From NCBI GenBank assembly GCA_007741555.1, contig CP036526.1:7677719-7741718 (forward strand): a DNA stretch of 64,000 nt, read 5' to 3'. Positions 54,421 to 63,377 of this stretch are shown here, piece after piece. Made by a program: the position numbers and the translations under genes. Below the pieces are notes generated by a model. It ran no database searches. It saw only the letters and a program-made list of their open reading frames with translations, and was not told the DNA's origin. How positions within the stretch are numbered: the first letter of the stretch is position 1; each line of letters begins with the position of its first letter. This DNA comes from Stieleria marina. Lineage in GTDB: Bacteria; Planctomycetota; Planctomycetia; Pirellulales; Pirellulaceae.

Positions 54421-57400
54421 ATGAACTTCAAACCCAATAGCCCTCGACTTTCGCAGACATCCCCCACAGCGAAAGCGACTCCGCCCCAGGACCAACAGCC
54501 CAGCGTTTCACTTGACGATGCCCTGCGGATCGACCGGTTCCGCTTGCGCCGCTTGAAGAAAAAGCTCTCCGAAAAAGACTTCCAGTCCAAACTCGCCCAG
54601 TCCATCGCTCAGCACGAAAAACGCAAAAGCGCCGATCCACGGTTGGAGTACCCTGACGAACTGCCCATCAGTTCGCACCGCGACGACATTGTTCAGCTGA
54701 TCCGCGATCGCCAAGTCATCGTCGTCTGCGGCGAAACCGGTAGCGGCAAAAGTACCCAGCTGCCGAAATTCTGTCTGGAAGCCGGCTTGGGTCGCGAAGC
54801 CATGATCGGCCACACCCAGCCTCGGCGATTGGCCGCTCGCAGCATCGCCCAGCGTCTCTCGGAAGAACTTGACACCCCGTTGGGAAAATTGGTCGGCTAC
54901 CAAGTTCGTTTTGGTGACCAGACGACGCCCGAGACACTGATCAAATTGATGACCGACGGAATCCTGTTGGCCGAAACACAGTCCGACCGATTTTTGGACG
55001 CCTACGACGCGATCATCATCGACGAAGCTCATGAACGATCGCTAAACATCGACTTCCTGATGGGCTACTTGCGACAACTGCAAGGCAAGCGCCCCGATCT
55101 GAAAATCATCATCACGTCGGCAACCATCGACGCCGAGCGTTTTGCAGAACACTTTTCCGATGAGCAAGGTCCGGCGCCGATCGTCAATGTCGAAGGCCGT
55201 GGTTTTCCAGTCGAAACACGCTACTTGCCATGGGAAGAAGTCGCAGGCGAAGTCACTGCTTCGTACGACCTGTCACGTCACGTCATTGCGGGAATCGATT
55301 CGCTGTCCGGCGGCGGCGACACGTTGGTTTTCTTACCCACCGAACGGGACATCCGTTTTGTTTCGCACCGCGTCTCCGGGCACTTCACCAGGCAAGGCAT
55401 GGAAGGCCGCGTTGATCTGCTGCCGCTCTACGCTAGGTTGCCGCAAAAAGAACAGCAAAGGATCTTTCAGCCATCGGGCAACAAACGCAGGATCATTTTC
55501 GCGACCAATGTGGCCGAAAGTTCGCTGACGGTCCCCGGAATCCACTGCGTCATCGACGCGGGAACCGCCCGGATCAGCCGCTACAGTCCTCGCAGCAAAG
55601 TCCAGCGACTTCCCATCGAACCTGTCAGCCGCGCCAGCGCGGACCAAAGGGCAGGGCGGTGCGGCCGCGTCGGACCGGGCATCTGCGTGCGATTGTTTTC
55701 GCAAGACGACTACGAATCTCGGGACGATTTCACGACCCCCGAAATTCGCCGAACCAATCTTGCGTCGGTGATCCTAAAAACCAAAACCCTGCGAGTCGGT
55801 CGGTTAGAAGAATTCCCACTCCTGGACCCACCACGGCCCGAATCCATCCGCGAAGGCGTCAGCACGCTGGTCGAACTCGGTGCCATGGATGACCGTCGAG
55901 AACTGACGGACATCGGCTGGAAACTCGGCTACATGCCCGTCGATCCACGCGTCGGACGAATCATCTTGGCCGCCGATGAATACGGCGTATTGCCGGAAAT
56001 TTTGCCGATCGCTGCGGGGTTGGAAATTCCCGACCCACGCGACCGTCCACCTGAAAAACAACAAGCCGCCGACGAAGCTCATTCGCAGTTCGCCGACCCA
56101 CGCAGTGACTTTCTTTCCTGGTTACGGCTCTGGCGATACTACGAACAGTCTCGCGAAGAATTTGGCCGCAACAAACTGACACGCATGCTGCGAAAACAGT
56201 TCCTTTCGCCCAACCGCATGCGCGAATGGAGCGACATTTATCGGCAGCTCAAAGACACCGCGGCAACCTCGTTGGGCGACCGCAAATCAAAACGCCGCAA
56301 AATCGGCGCGATTCATTTCAACGAAGACGAAACCAAGCTGGTCGACGATGCCAAGTACGATGCGATTCACCAAGCCTTGATGAGCGGACTGCTGTCGAAC
56401 GTTGCCACCATCGGCGACAAAAACGAATACCTGGGCGCCCGTGGATTGAAACTGCATTTGTGGCCCGGCAGTGGCGTGTTTGATTCCAAGCCAAAATGGA
56501 TTGTCGCCGCCGAACTGGTCGAAACCACGCGGCAATACGCTCGGACCGTCGCGCGCATCCAACCGCAATGGATCGAAAAGATGGCCGCACATTTGCTCAA
56601 ACGTTCGTACAGCGACCCGCATTGGGGTGGAAAAGCGGGAGGTGCTTTTTGCTACGAACGCGTCACGCTCTACGGACTGCCCATCGTCGCTCGCCGCCGC
56701 GTGCCGCTGCCACCGTTGGACCCGAGCACTTCGCGAGACCTGCTGATCGAACAAGGTTTGGTGGCGTCACTACTGAAAACAAGCGCCAAGTTCGTTCGAC
56801 ACAACGAGCAGTTGCTGGAGCTTGTCGCCGCGCTGGCCGCAAAAACCCGTCGCCGTGATCTGGTCATCGACTCCTACGTGATCGAGCGGTTTTATCAAGC
56901 TCGTCTGCCCGAAGAAATCTGCGACCGCGGGCGCTTAGAGAGCTATGCCAAAAAGATTGACGAACCAACCTGGGTAAAAAAACTTAGCAACGCTGCCGAC
57001 GTGTCAGCGTGGCTTCAATCACCGCCGACCGATCTAGACGATGCAACGTCGCTTTACATGAACCCAAGCGATCTGGTCGACGTAAAGGCTGACGAGATTA
57101 CGCAGGAAGACTTTCCCGATGAACTATCGGTTGGTGGCTCGCGTTTGCCCCTGGAGTATCACTTCGAGCCCGGATCGGAACGGGATGGTGTCAGTCTAAA
57201 AATTCACCAGGCCGCATTGTCGCAGATCAGTGACGAACGACTCGGCTGGCTCGTGCCCGGACTGCTTCACAAAAAACTGGTGTCGATGATCAAGTCGCTG
57301 CCAAAACGAATCCGCCGCAATTTGATCCCCGCCGCCGACGTTGCCACGTCGATCGCCGCCGAACTGAAGGAATCGCAAGGCACCGCGCCTTTTATGGCAG

Positions 57401-58473
57401 CTGTTTGCCAAGCCATGTCGCGCCGTGCTGACATGACAATTACCGAACATGATTTTCAATCCGAAAAACTGGACGACCACCTGCAGTTTCTGATTCAAGT
57501 CGTTGATGATTCGGGCGAAACCATCGCTTGCGGGCGCAGTGCCGCGCCACTGCAGCAACAAGTTGGCGCCGCCGACGGACCTGCTGCCGACGAAGCCGGC
57601 CATACGGATGACGAGTCCTGGTCGCGCGATTCGATGACCACGTTTGACATCGACGCGTTACCCAAAGAGATTCTGCGAGACCGGGGCGGAGTACGTGTCG
57701 CGCAGTACCCAGGCCTAGTCGATTTGGGAGAAACCGTCTCGACGCGGCTCTTCTCGGATCAACTCTCTGCTGATGCTTCGACGCGATTGGGCTTGATGCG
57801 ACTCTATGCAATCGCGGATCGCAAAGAACTCCGCGGCCAAGTCCGTCATCTCCCGTCATTGGAACAGGCCAAGATCAAACTGACCGGCGTGATCTCGGCG
57901 GGCGATTTCGAGTCGAGTCTCGTCGATCTGCTGGCCCGAATCGCGTTTGTCGAAAATCAACCGATCGTTCGCACGCCTTCCGAATTTGAAGCCCGCCGCA
58001 AAGACCGCATCGAACGAATCGCCAAAGCCACTCACGAGGTCGCCACTTGGCTGACAACGCTGGCCGACGGATATTTTGACACACGTCGCCACTTAGAATC
58101 GGCAAACAAAAACAACCACGGCGTCGCGATTGGTGACATCCGCTCACAATTGAAATGGCTGATGCCAACGGACTTTTTGTCGTTTACTCCATGGCAATGG
58201 CTAAAGCACTATCCGCGTTACATGAAAGCGATCGCTTATCGCCTGGACAAACTCCGCAGCGGATCCGCCGCCCGTGACGACGAATCGAACCGCTTGATCG
58301 CCGATCTCAATCACCAATGGCTCGTCGCGCTCCCCGAACAAGATCAGAACCCTAAAACCCAAGCCGCCAGCGACTTCCGCTGGATGGTCGAAGAACTCCG
58401 AGTCAGCCTGTTTGCCCAGCCACTGGGAACGTCCATCAAAGTATCCGCCAAACGCTGCGAAAAATTGCTGTAA
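54421..58473 (+). CDS. hrpA: ATP-dependent DEAH-box RNA helicase
   Basis: The gene encodes 1350 residues, close to the ~1300 of Escherichia coli HrpA. The start is the ATG at 54421, eight bases after AGGA; an in-frame ATG at 54376 lies inside repeat A. Motif I is GETGSGKS (104-111), motif II IIDEAHERS, motif III SATIDAERF, motif VI QRAGRCGRVGPG. The C-terminal half has the DUF3418-type extension of HrpA. It unwinds RNA and rescues stalled ribosomes in other bacteria. It is flanked by two copies of the same palindromic repeat. Confidence 0.95.
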   Translation: MNFKPNSPRLSQTSPTAKATPPQDQQPSVSLDDALRIDRFRLRRLKKKLSEKDFQSKLAQSIAQHEKRKSADPRLEYPDELPISSHRDDIVQLIRDRQVIVVCGETGSGKSTQLPKFCLEAGLGREAMIGHTQPRRLAARSIAQRLSEELDTPLGKLVGYQVRFGDQTTPETLIKLMTDGILLAETQSDRFLDAYDAIIIDEAHERSLNIDFLMGYLRQLQGKRPDLKIIITSATIDAERFAEHFSDEQGPAPIVNVEGRGFPVETRYLPWEEVAGEVTASYDLSRHVIAGIDSLSGGGDTLVFLPTERDIRFVSHRVSGHFTRQGMEGRVDLLPLYARLPQKEQQRIFQPSGNKRRIIFATNVAESSLTVPGIHCVIDAGTARISRYSPRSKVQRLPIEPVSRASADQRAGRCGRVGPGICVRLFSQDDYESRDDFTTPEIRRTNLASVILKTKTLRVGRLEEFPLLDPPRPESIREGVSTLVELGAMDDRRELTDIGWKLGYMPVDPRVGRIILAADEYGVLPEILPIAAGLEIPDPRDRPPEKQQAADEAHSQFADPRSDFLSWLRLWRYYEQSREEFGRNKLTRMLRKQFLSPNRMREWSDIYRQLKDTAATSLGDRKSKRRKIGAIHFNEDETKLVDDAKYDAIHQALMSGLLSNVATIGDKNEYLGARGLKLHLWPGSGVFDSKPKWIVAAELVETTRQYARTVARIQPQWIEKMAAHLLKRSYSDPHWGGKAGGAFCYERVTLYGLPIVARRRVPLPPLDPSTSRDLLIEQGLVASLLKTSAKFVRHNEQLLELVAALAAKTRRRDLVIDSYVIERFYQARLPEEICDRGRLESYAKKIDEPTWVKKLSNAADVSAWLQSPPTDLDDATSLYMNPSDLVDVKADEITQEDFPDELSVGGSRLPLEYHFEPGSERDGVSLKIHQAALSQISDERLGWLVPGLLHKKLVSMIKSLPKRIRRNLIPAADVATSIAAELKESQGTAPFMAAVCQAMSRRADMTITEHDFQSEKLDDHLQFLIQVVDDSGETIACGRSAAPLQQQVGAADGPAADEAGHTDDESWSRDSMTTFDIDALPKEILRDRGGVRVAQYPGLVDLGETVSTRLFSDQLSADASTRLGLMRLYAIADRKELRGQVRHLPSLEQAKIKLTGVISAGDFESSLVDLLARIAFVENQPIVRTPSEFEARRKDRIERIAKATHEVATWLTTLADGYFDTRRHLESANKNNHGVAIGDIRSQLKWLMPTDFLSFTPWQWLKHYPRYMKAIAYRLDKLRSGSAARDDESNRLIADLNHQWLVALPEQDQNPKTQAASDFRWMVEELRVSLFAQPLGTSIKVSAKRCEKLL

Positions 58474-58499
58474 CCCGCAATCTGTTCGCAAAGCAATTT

Positions 58500-58607
58500 C
58501 GTAGTCTCGCGACGCCGTTCGCGAGGCCAAAATGGCGACAGCCACTTTGCCTCTGCACCGGACGACTGCAAGTCGTCATGACCTGCGAACCGCGTCGCAG
58601 GACTACG
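58500..58607. repeat. Palindromic structured repeat, copy B, downstream of hrpA
   Basis: Copy B runs from CGTAGTCTCGCG to TCGCAGGACTACG. Its outer arms (58500-58530 and about 58578-58607) form an imperfect stem of roughly 28 bp. Inside are two hairpins: CAAAATGGC/GCCACTTTG (58528-58536 with 58541-58549, one mismatch, loop GACA) and GACGACT/AGTCGTC (58561-58567 with 58571-58577). The whole could fold as a cruciform or three-way RNA junction. It ends 13 bases from the stop codon of the methyltransferase gene. Confidence 0.8.
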
Positions 58608-58620
58608 GAGACCGCTGAAA

Positions 58621-60366
58621 TCAAACGGCCAAGCGTTCGTTAAAGTTCCACTGAGGACTGTACCATTTCAACAAGCGACTTTGCCTTGCCAGCCTTGCAT
58701 CGGTGATCGAACCGACTTGCACAATCGCCAATTCAAGAGTGTCGATATCGACGCCAAACGCCGGCCACCCTTCGCGGGTTGATTCGCAAAACTGAGCTTC
58801 GATCCGACTTTTTAGATCGCTGGTTTCACCCGCGTAGACGTAGTGATTGTCTCCGTCGCGAAGCGCATAAACGGCGGGCACTTGATCGAGAGAAGCAAAA
58901 TCGATTTTGCTCAGACGCTTCACGTCGGCTTTCTTGAATTTTCGGATTCCCAGCTGTTTCGGCGTACTAGCCTGGGCACGGCTCCTGCCCTTACTTCCTT
59001 CTTTTCGCAATTTCAAAGCGGCCCAACGATAGTCCAGCGAAGTGAATCCGGGTGAATAGGCCATGGCTAATTTGTCGAACTTATCGGCCAACCGCGGATC
59101 ACTCAGCAGTTCATCCAAGCTCATGTTGGCATACAGATCGCTGATTTGCCGCCACGCAATTTCGGAGGCAAACAAATACGGCTCCATCTGATCCCAAGTG
59201 ATGCTTGTTCGTTTGGACGTCTCGATGCCTGCGCGCTTCAGCTTTCCGGATTTGCGTAAGCGAAACAAAAAGCGGTTTCGTTCTGCCCCCGTACCGGGCA
59301 CGTCGCGGCGAGCACATTGCAACTGAAAATCTTCGTTCAGAACCGGGTCGGCAATCAGTCGATCGACCGAAAATCCGCGATTTGACTCCGAAAATGCCTC
59401 GACAATCGACTGCGATTCAACTTGCGACTCTTCCAGATCAAAAAGCAAATTCGTCGGCGCGGGCGATTTTTTCTTGCTTGGTCGTTTCTCACCGAGTTTC
59501 TTACCAGCACTTGTCGACGGAGCGCTCACGGTCGGTTCTGCCGAACCATCCAACGGGTCGCCCACGCAAGCCGATTCCAATCGTTTGCTACCTAACTTGG
59601 CGTACTCCTTGGAAAGTTCAAAGCTAAAATATTTGCGTCCGAGTTTCTTCGCAACCGTAATCGTCGTTGAACTTCCCGAAAAAGGATCCACCACCACGTC
59701 ATCCGGATCCGAACAACCTCGAACAATCCGGCCCATCAATTGCTCGGGCATTTGGCAACCGTGAAAACCGGCTCGCTCTTTGAAAGTGCCTGCGACGCGG
59801 GGGAAGTACCAGAGGTCTTCGTCGGCAGTGAACCCATCCACGCAATCTTGCGGGCGCAAGATCCACGTATCGTCGGGCAGTCGTCCTTTCGGGTTCGCAC
59901 GTTTATCGCCGTAGACAAGCTGTCGCGCCGAAGGCACCGCGATCGCGTCTCGATTAAACGTGAAGTTGTCGTTGTCTTTTACAAAGTAAAACAAGTGTGC
60001 GTGAGAACGCGTAAACTTGTTCTTACAGTTCACTCCAAAGGTGTAGTACCACACGACCCAGTTGCGAGTGTGAAAACCAATCTTCTGTGCTTCTATTTTC
60101 AGCTCGGCCGCATACTCATCGCCGATCGCTAGCCAAAACGTACCGGTGGGACTGAGCATCCGATGAACCTCCGTCATCCAATCACGCGACCATTCAACGT
60201 ACTTTTCAGCATCCAGTCGGTCATCGTATTCGTCGTAGTCGTACCCGATATTAAACGGCGGATCAGCAAACACGAGTTGCACCGATTCGCTGGGCACGGA
60301 CTTCATGCCGTCGATGCAATCGCCCTGGTGAATTTTGCCAACGAGTGAATTCAGTTTCTTGGACAT
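58621..60366 (-). CDS. Beta-class DNA methyltransferase fused to a GIY-YIG-like domain
   Basis: The gene encodes 581 residues. Residues 1-265 are a DNA methyltransferase: motif IV DPPF (35-38) comes before motif I DPFSGSSTT (227-235), the order of the beta class (N6-adenine or N4-cytosine). Residues 320-460 are a helical region of unknown role. Residues 495-575 form a GIY-YIG-like domain: AVY (498-500), YAG (511-513), R521 and N574 have the canonical Y-11-Y-10-R spacing seen in I-TevI and UvrC, but position 562 is Gln where the catalytic Glu should be (12 residues before PQWN). No separate restriction gene is adjacent. It could be a solitary methyltransferase with a binding-only GIY-YIG domain. 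Confidence 0.85.
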   Translation of the reverse strand: MSKKLNSLVGKIHQGDCIDGMKSVPSESVQLVFADPPFNIGYDYDEYDDRLDAEKYVEWSRDWMTEVHRMLSPTGTFWLAIGDEYAAELKIEAQKIGFHTRNWVVWYYTFGVNCKNKFTRSHAHLFYFVKDNDNFTFNRDAIAVPSARQLVYGDKRANPKGRLPDDTWILRPQDCVDGFTADEDLWYFPRVAGTFKERAGFHGCQMPEQLMGRIVRGCSDPDDVVVDPFSGSSTTITVAKKLGRKYFSFELSKEYAKLGSKRLESACVGDPLDGSAEPTVSAPSTSAGKKLGEKRPSKKKSPAPTNLLFDLEESQVESQSIVEAFSESNRGFSVDRLIADPVLNEDFQLQCARRDVPGTGAERNRFLFRLRKSGKLKRAGIETSKRTSITWDQMEPYLFASEIAWRQISDLYANMSLDELLSDPRLADKFDKLAMAYSPGFTSLDYRWAALKLRKEGSKGRSRAQASTPKQLGIRKFKKADVKRLSKIDFASLDQVPAVYALRDGDNHYVYAGETSDLKSRIEAQFCESTREGWPAFGVDIDTLELAIVQVGSITDARLARQSRLLKWYSPQWNFNERLAV

Positions 60367-60615
60367 GGTGGCTTCAGCAACGAGTTCGGCATGGGGGTAA
60401 GCCCATGTTTTACGTCGTCAGTTGGTGGAAAGTCCACTGGTGCGGTTTGTTAACTGATTGGTTATTTCCGCTTCAAATCGTCAATGTCCACAAAACACGG
60501 ACTGAGCACGGTTTGTCAGTCTGAAACGCGATTTCCTGGAGACCGGAAAAGCCGGAGAAGTGAATAGCGGTTCTGAACAGAGCGGGCCTGAGCAACTCAC
60601 CCGAGCAACGTGTTT

Positions 60616-61050
60616 CTAACCCCGCAAACTTTTCACCATCCGGAAATGGGGAATTCCGACTTCGACGAACCGTTCGCCTTCGGTGACGTAGCCGAGCGAA
60701 TCGTAGAATCCTTGGGCCACATCCCGGGCGTTGAGCTCGATTCTCTGAAACCCTTTTCCGACCAAGTCCCGTTCGACATTTTCAAGCAAGAACCGCCCAA
60801 CGCCGCGACGTTGATGTTCAGCTGCGACGGCCATTTGCCGCAGCTTGATCGCAGTTTGCGAAATCGGCTTGCCCAACACCACTGCGATCAACTCCTCCTT
60901 GTCGATCACCCCCCAACGCAATTCCTCTGATTCGGCGGCCAACTGCGGCGCGGTAAAAGTCAGTCCAAGCGGCCGACGCAATAGTTCGTCGCGAAGTTGA
61001 ATTTCCGCGTTGTAGTATTTTGATCGCCATGTCATTTCGATGAATTGCAT
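60616..61050 (-). CDS. GNAT-family N-acetyltransferase
   Basis: The gene encodes 144 residues. LRQMAVAAEHQRRGVGRFLLENVE contains the acetyl-CoA-binding Q/RxxGxG/A (RRGVG) and the conserved helix after it; NARDVAQGFYDSLGYVTEG is the C-terminal motif of the fold. It resembles small YjcF/ElaA-type acetyltransferases acting on small molecules or protein N termini. It follows the DUF1294 gene on the same strand after 66 bases; AAGG lies six bases before its ATG. Confidence 0.9.
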   Translation of the reverse strand: MQFIEMTWRSKYYNAEIQLRDELLRRPLGLTFTAPQLAAESEELRWGVIDKEELIAVVLGKPISQTAIKLRQMAVAAEHQRRGVGRFLLENVERDLVGKGFQRIELNARDVAQGFYDSLGYVTEGERFVEVGIPHFRMVKSLRG

Positions 61051-61116
61051 AAGGTGCCTTTGTACGACGCAGCGATCCGCGTGGGTAGTGTTAGTGGCGA
61101 AACGCCGGCCATTTGT

Positions 61117-61395
61117 TTACTGGCTGAAATACCAGATACCTGCGGCGACGATTGCGACGACATGAGTGATGGCGGCCAGAACAAACGGAATTCGGAAGCT
61201 GACCTTTTGAGTTTTGTGCCGAACCATCCTGCCTGCAATCAGTCCGCCCGGCCAACCGCCGACCAACGACCAAAGCAACAGCGTACTTTCGCTGACGCGG
61301 CGAGCGCTATTTCTCGCTGCTCGTTTGTCCCAAATGAACAAGCACGCAGTCACCAAACTCGCTACCAGTGTCCAAACCACAAATTTCGCTAACAT
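61117..61395 (-). CDS. DUF1294-family small membrane protein
   Basis: The gene encodes 92 residues from the ATG at 61395 (MLAKFVVWTLVASLVTACLF). The longer frame upstream is antisense to the helicase gene and is rejected. Three hydrophobic segments and LVGGWPGGLIAGRMVRHKTQKVSF match DUF1294, where the GGWPG and RHKT blocks are the hallmark. Function unknown. The start is only 33 bases from the helicase start on the opposite strand, so the two share one regulatory gap. Confidence 0.9.
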   Translation of the reverse strand: MLAKFVVWTLVASLVTACLFIWDKRAARNSARRVSESTLLLWSLVGGWPGGLIAGRMVRHKTQKVSFRIPFVLAAITHVVAIVAAGIWYFSQ

Positions 61396-61428
61396 GGGGG
61401 ATTCTCGATTCCGCTTCTTGCAAGTTTT

Positions 61429-63369
61429 ATGGCTCGTTCCAAACATTCCAATTCTTTCGGCGGCCAGCTTACCAAGCTTGATGACCTCCGCACCGCCGAC
61501 GATTATTTTGACGTTCTGGAACGTTGGTTGGACTTGGAGAGCGAAGCCGAAAGAGCTCGATTGGCACGTCGTCGCCAGATTCGCAATCAGACCCACGTCG
61601 AAAAGACAGGCGAGACAATTGTACGACTGCAGATGGCCGATCATAAGACCGGTTTGGCGGGGCGATTTCTGATTGACTTGACCAAACCGGGCGATCAAAA
61701 ATTGCCGATGAACCGTCTGAAAGTCGGCTCGCCCGTTGTGCTCAGCGATGACGACGATCCCTCCGACGAAGGCATCCCCGGCGTGGTCAGCCGCCGCAAG
61801 TACGATTCAATCCAAGTCGCTACCGACCGCTGGCCAGAATCACGCTGGTTCCGCTTAGATCTATCGCCCGATGAAACAACCCGACGTCGTCAGCTGAGTG
61901 CGATGGCGCGGGCAAGGACTGCTGCCAGCCGGACGGGCAGGTTGCGTGACATGCTGCTGGGCAAACGACCGCTTCGCTACGGCGAACCCAAGAACGTCGA
62001 ACTGCTGACTTCACTGAACCCACCGCAGCAAGAAGCCGTTCGATTCGCACTTTCTGCCTACGACGTCGCGATCCTGCACGGGCCTCCCGGTACCGGCAAA
62101 ACGACCACGTTGGCGGAAGTCATCTACCAGGCCGTGCAGCGCGGCGACCGCGTCCTTGCTTGCGCCCCCAGCAATACTGCCGTCGACAATTTGCTAGAAC
62201 GACTGATCGGCATCATGCCGCGCACCGTGCGAGTCGGGCATCCGGCCCGCGTCTTTGAATCGCTGCGCGGTCACACGCTCGACGAACTGGTCGATAACGA
62301 CCCCTCGTCGAACATCATTCGTGAAATGCGGCGCGACGTCGAAGAACTGATGCGAACCGCTTCGAAGACACTTCGCGGCAGTGACTGGCGGCAGCAAAAG
62401 CGAGCCATCCATGCCGAAGCCGGTCAGCTGCGCGGGCAAATCCGTTCGCTCGAACGCAGCATCATCAATAGCGTGCTGGATCGGGCCGATGTGATCTGTA
62501 CAACAACCACGATCGACGACGACTTGTTAGGCGACCGCACATTTGATTTGGTCGTCATTGATGAAGCCTGTCAGTGCACCGAACCAAGCGTGTGGCAAGC
62601 GATCTTGCGAGCGGACCGCTTGGTGTTGGCCGGCGACCATTGCCAATTGCCGCCAACCGTGTTGAGCGATGAAGCGGCGAATTGCGGCATGCGTCAGTCG
62701 TTGATGCAACGTTTGGTGTTGCGCGAAGGCGAGGAGGTGTTTCGACGATTGACGGTGCAGTACCGAATGCACGAGGCGATTATGAATTTTTCGTCTGATA
62801 CGTTTTACGAAAGCACGTTGGTGGCCGATGCCTCGGTGAAATCGCATCGATTGTGTGATCTACCAAATGTTCAAGAACTGCCGCTAACGACCGATCCGAT
62901 CGAGTTCATCGATACGGCCGGTGCGGAGTTTGAAGAACAGCTTGAACCCGATGGTGAAAGCAAGATGAACCCCAAGGAAGCCAACGTCATTGTGCGATTG
63001 GTGCGTGAACTGATCGACGCTGGGGTCACGGAAGATCAAATCGCAGTCATCGCCCCCTACGCTGCGCAAGTTCGTTTGCTACGCGGGCGACTGGACGCAA
63101 CAGATTTGGAAATCGGGACGGTAGATGGTTTTCAGGGCCGCGAAAAGGAAGTCATTCTGATCACGATGGTTCGCAGCAATGATCGCGGCGAAATCGGTTT
63201 CTTGTCCGATACGCGGCGCACCAATGTGGCTCTCACGCGGGCCAAACGCAAACTTATCGTCGTCGGCGACAGTGCGACGTTAGCCACCAATGAGTTCTAC
63301 GGTGATCTGCTGGAGTACTTCGAAACGCAGAACGCCTACCACACCGTTTGGGAATTCGGCGATGTCTAG
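61429..63369 (+). CDS. UPF1/IGHMBP2-like superfamily 1B helicase
   Basis: The gene encodes 646 residues. The N-terminal ~190 residues carry an OB-like region (GSPVVLSDDDDPS). Helicase motifs: I GPPGTGKTT (218-226), II VVIDEACQC, III VLAGDHCQLPPTV, V-like EIGTVDGFQGREKEVI and VI TNVALTRAKRKLIVVGD. These define the UPF1-like group that translocates 5' to 3' on RNA or DNA. The protein has no nuclease or TIR domain, so it looks like a general nucleic-acid helicase rather than a defence fusion. Confidence 0.94.
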   Translation: MARSKHSNSFGGQLTKLDDLRTADDYFDVLERWLDLESEAERARLARRRQIRNQTHVEKTGETIVRLQMADHKTGLAGRFLIDLTKPGDQKLPMNRLKVGSPVVLSDDDDPSDEGIPGVVSRRKYDSIQVATDRWPESRWFRLDLSPDETTRRRQLSAMARARTAASRTGRLRDMLLGKRPLRYGEPKNVELLTSLNPPQQEAVRFALSAYDVAILHGPPGTGKTTTLAEVIYQAVQRGDRVLACAPSNTAVDNLLERLIGIMPRTVRVGHPARVFESLRGHTLDELVDNDPSSNIIREMRRDVEELMRTASKTLRGSDWRQQKRAIHAEAGQLRGQIRSLERSIINSVLDRADVICTTTTIDDDLLGDRTFDLVVIDEACQCTEPSVWQAILRADRLVLAGDHCQLPPTVLSDEAANCGMRQSLMQRLVLREGEEVFRRLTVQYRMHEAIMNFSSDTFYESTLVADASVKSHRLCDLPNVQELPLTTDPIEFIDTAGAEFEEQLEPDGESKMNPKEANVIVRLVRELIDAGVTEDQIAVIAPYAAQVRLLRGRLDATDLEIGTVDGFQGREKEVILITMVRSNDRGEIGFLSDTRRTNVALTRAKRKLIVVGDSATLATNEFYGDLLEYFETQNAYHTVWEFGDV

Positions 63370-63377
63370 TTCCGCGA

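Noticed and set aside
60367-60615. Regulatory hairpins before the methyltransferase gene
   Set aside because: Short stems such as CATGGG/CCCATG and GACTGA/TCAGTC are present but of a size expected by chance.
58621-63369. A confirmed defence island
   Set aside because: No phage-defence hallmark such as TIR, Gabija, Zorya or a restriction subunit is present; only the fusion gene is suggestive, so the idea is kept as a low-confidence finding.
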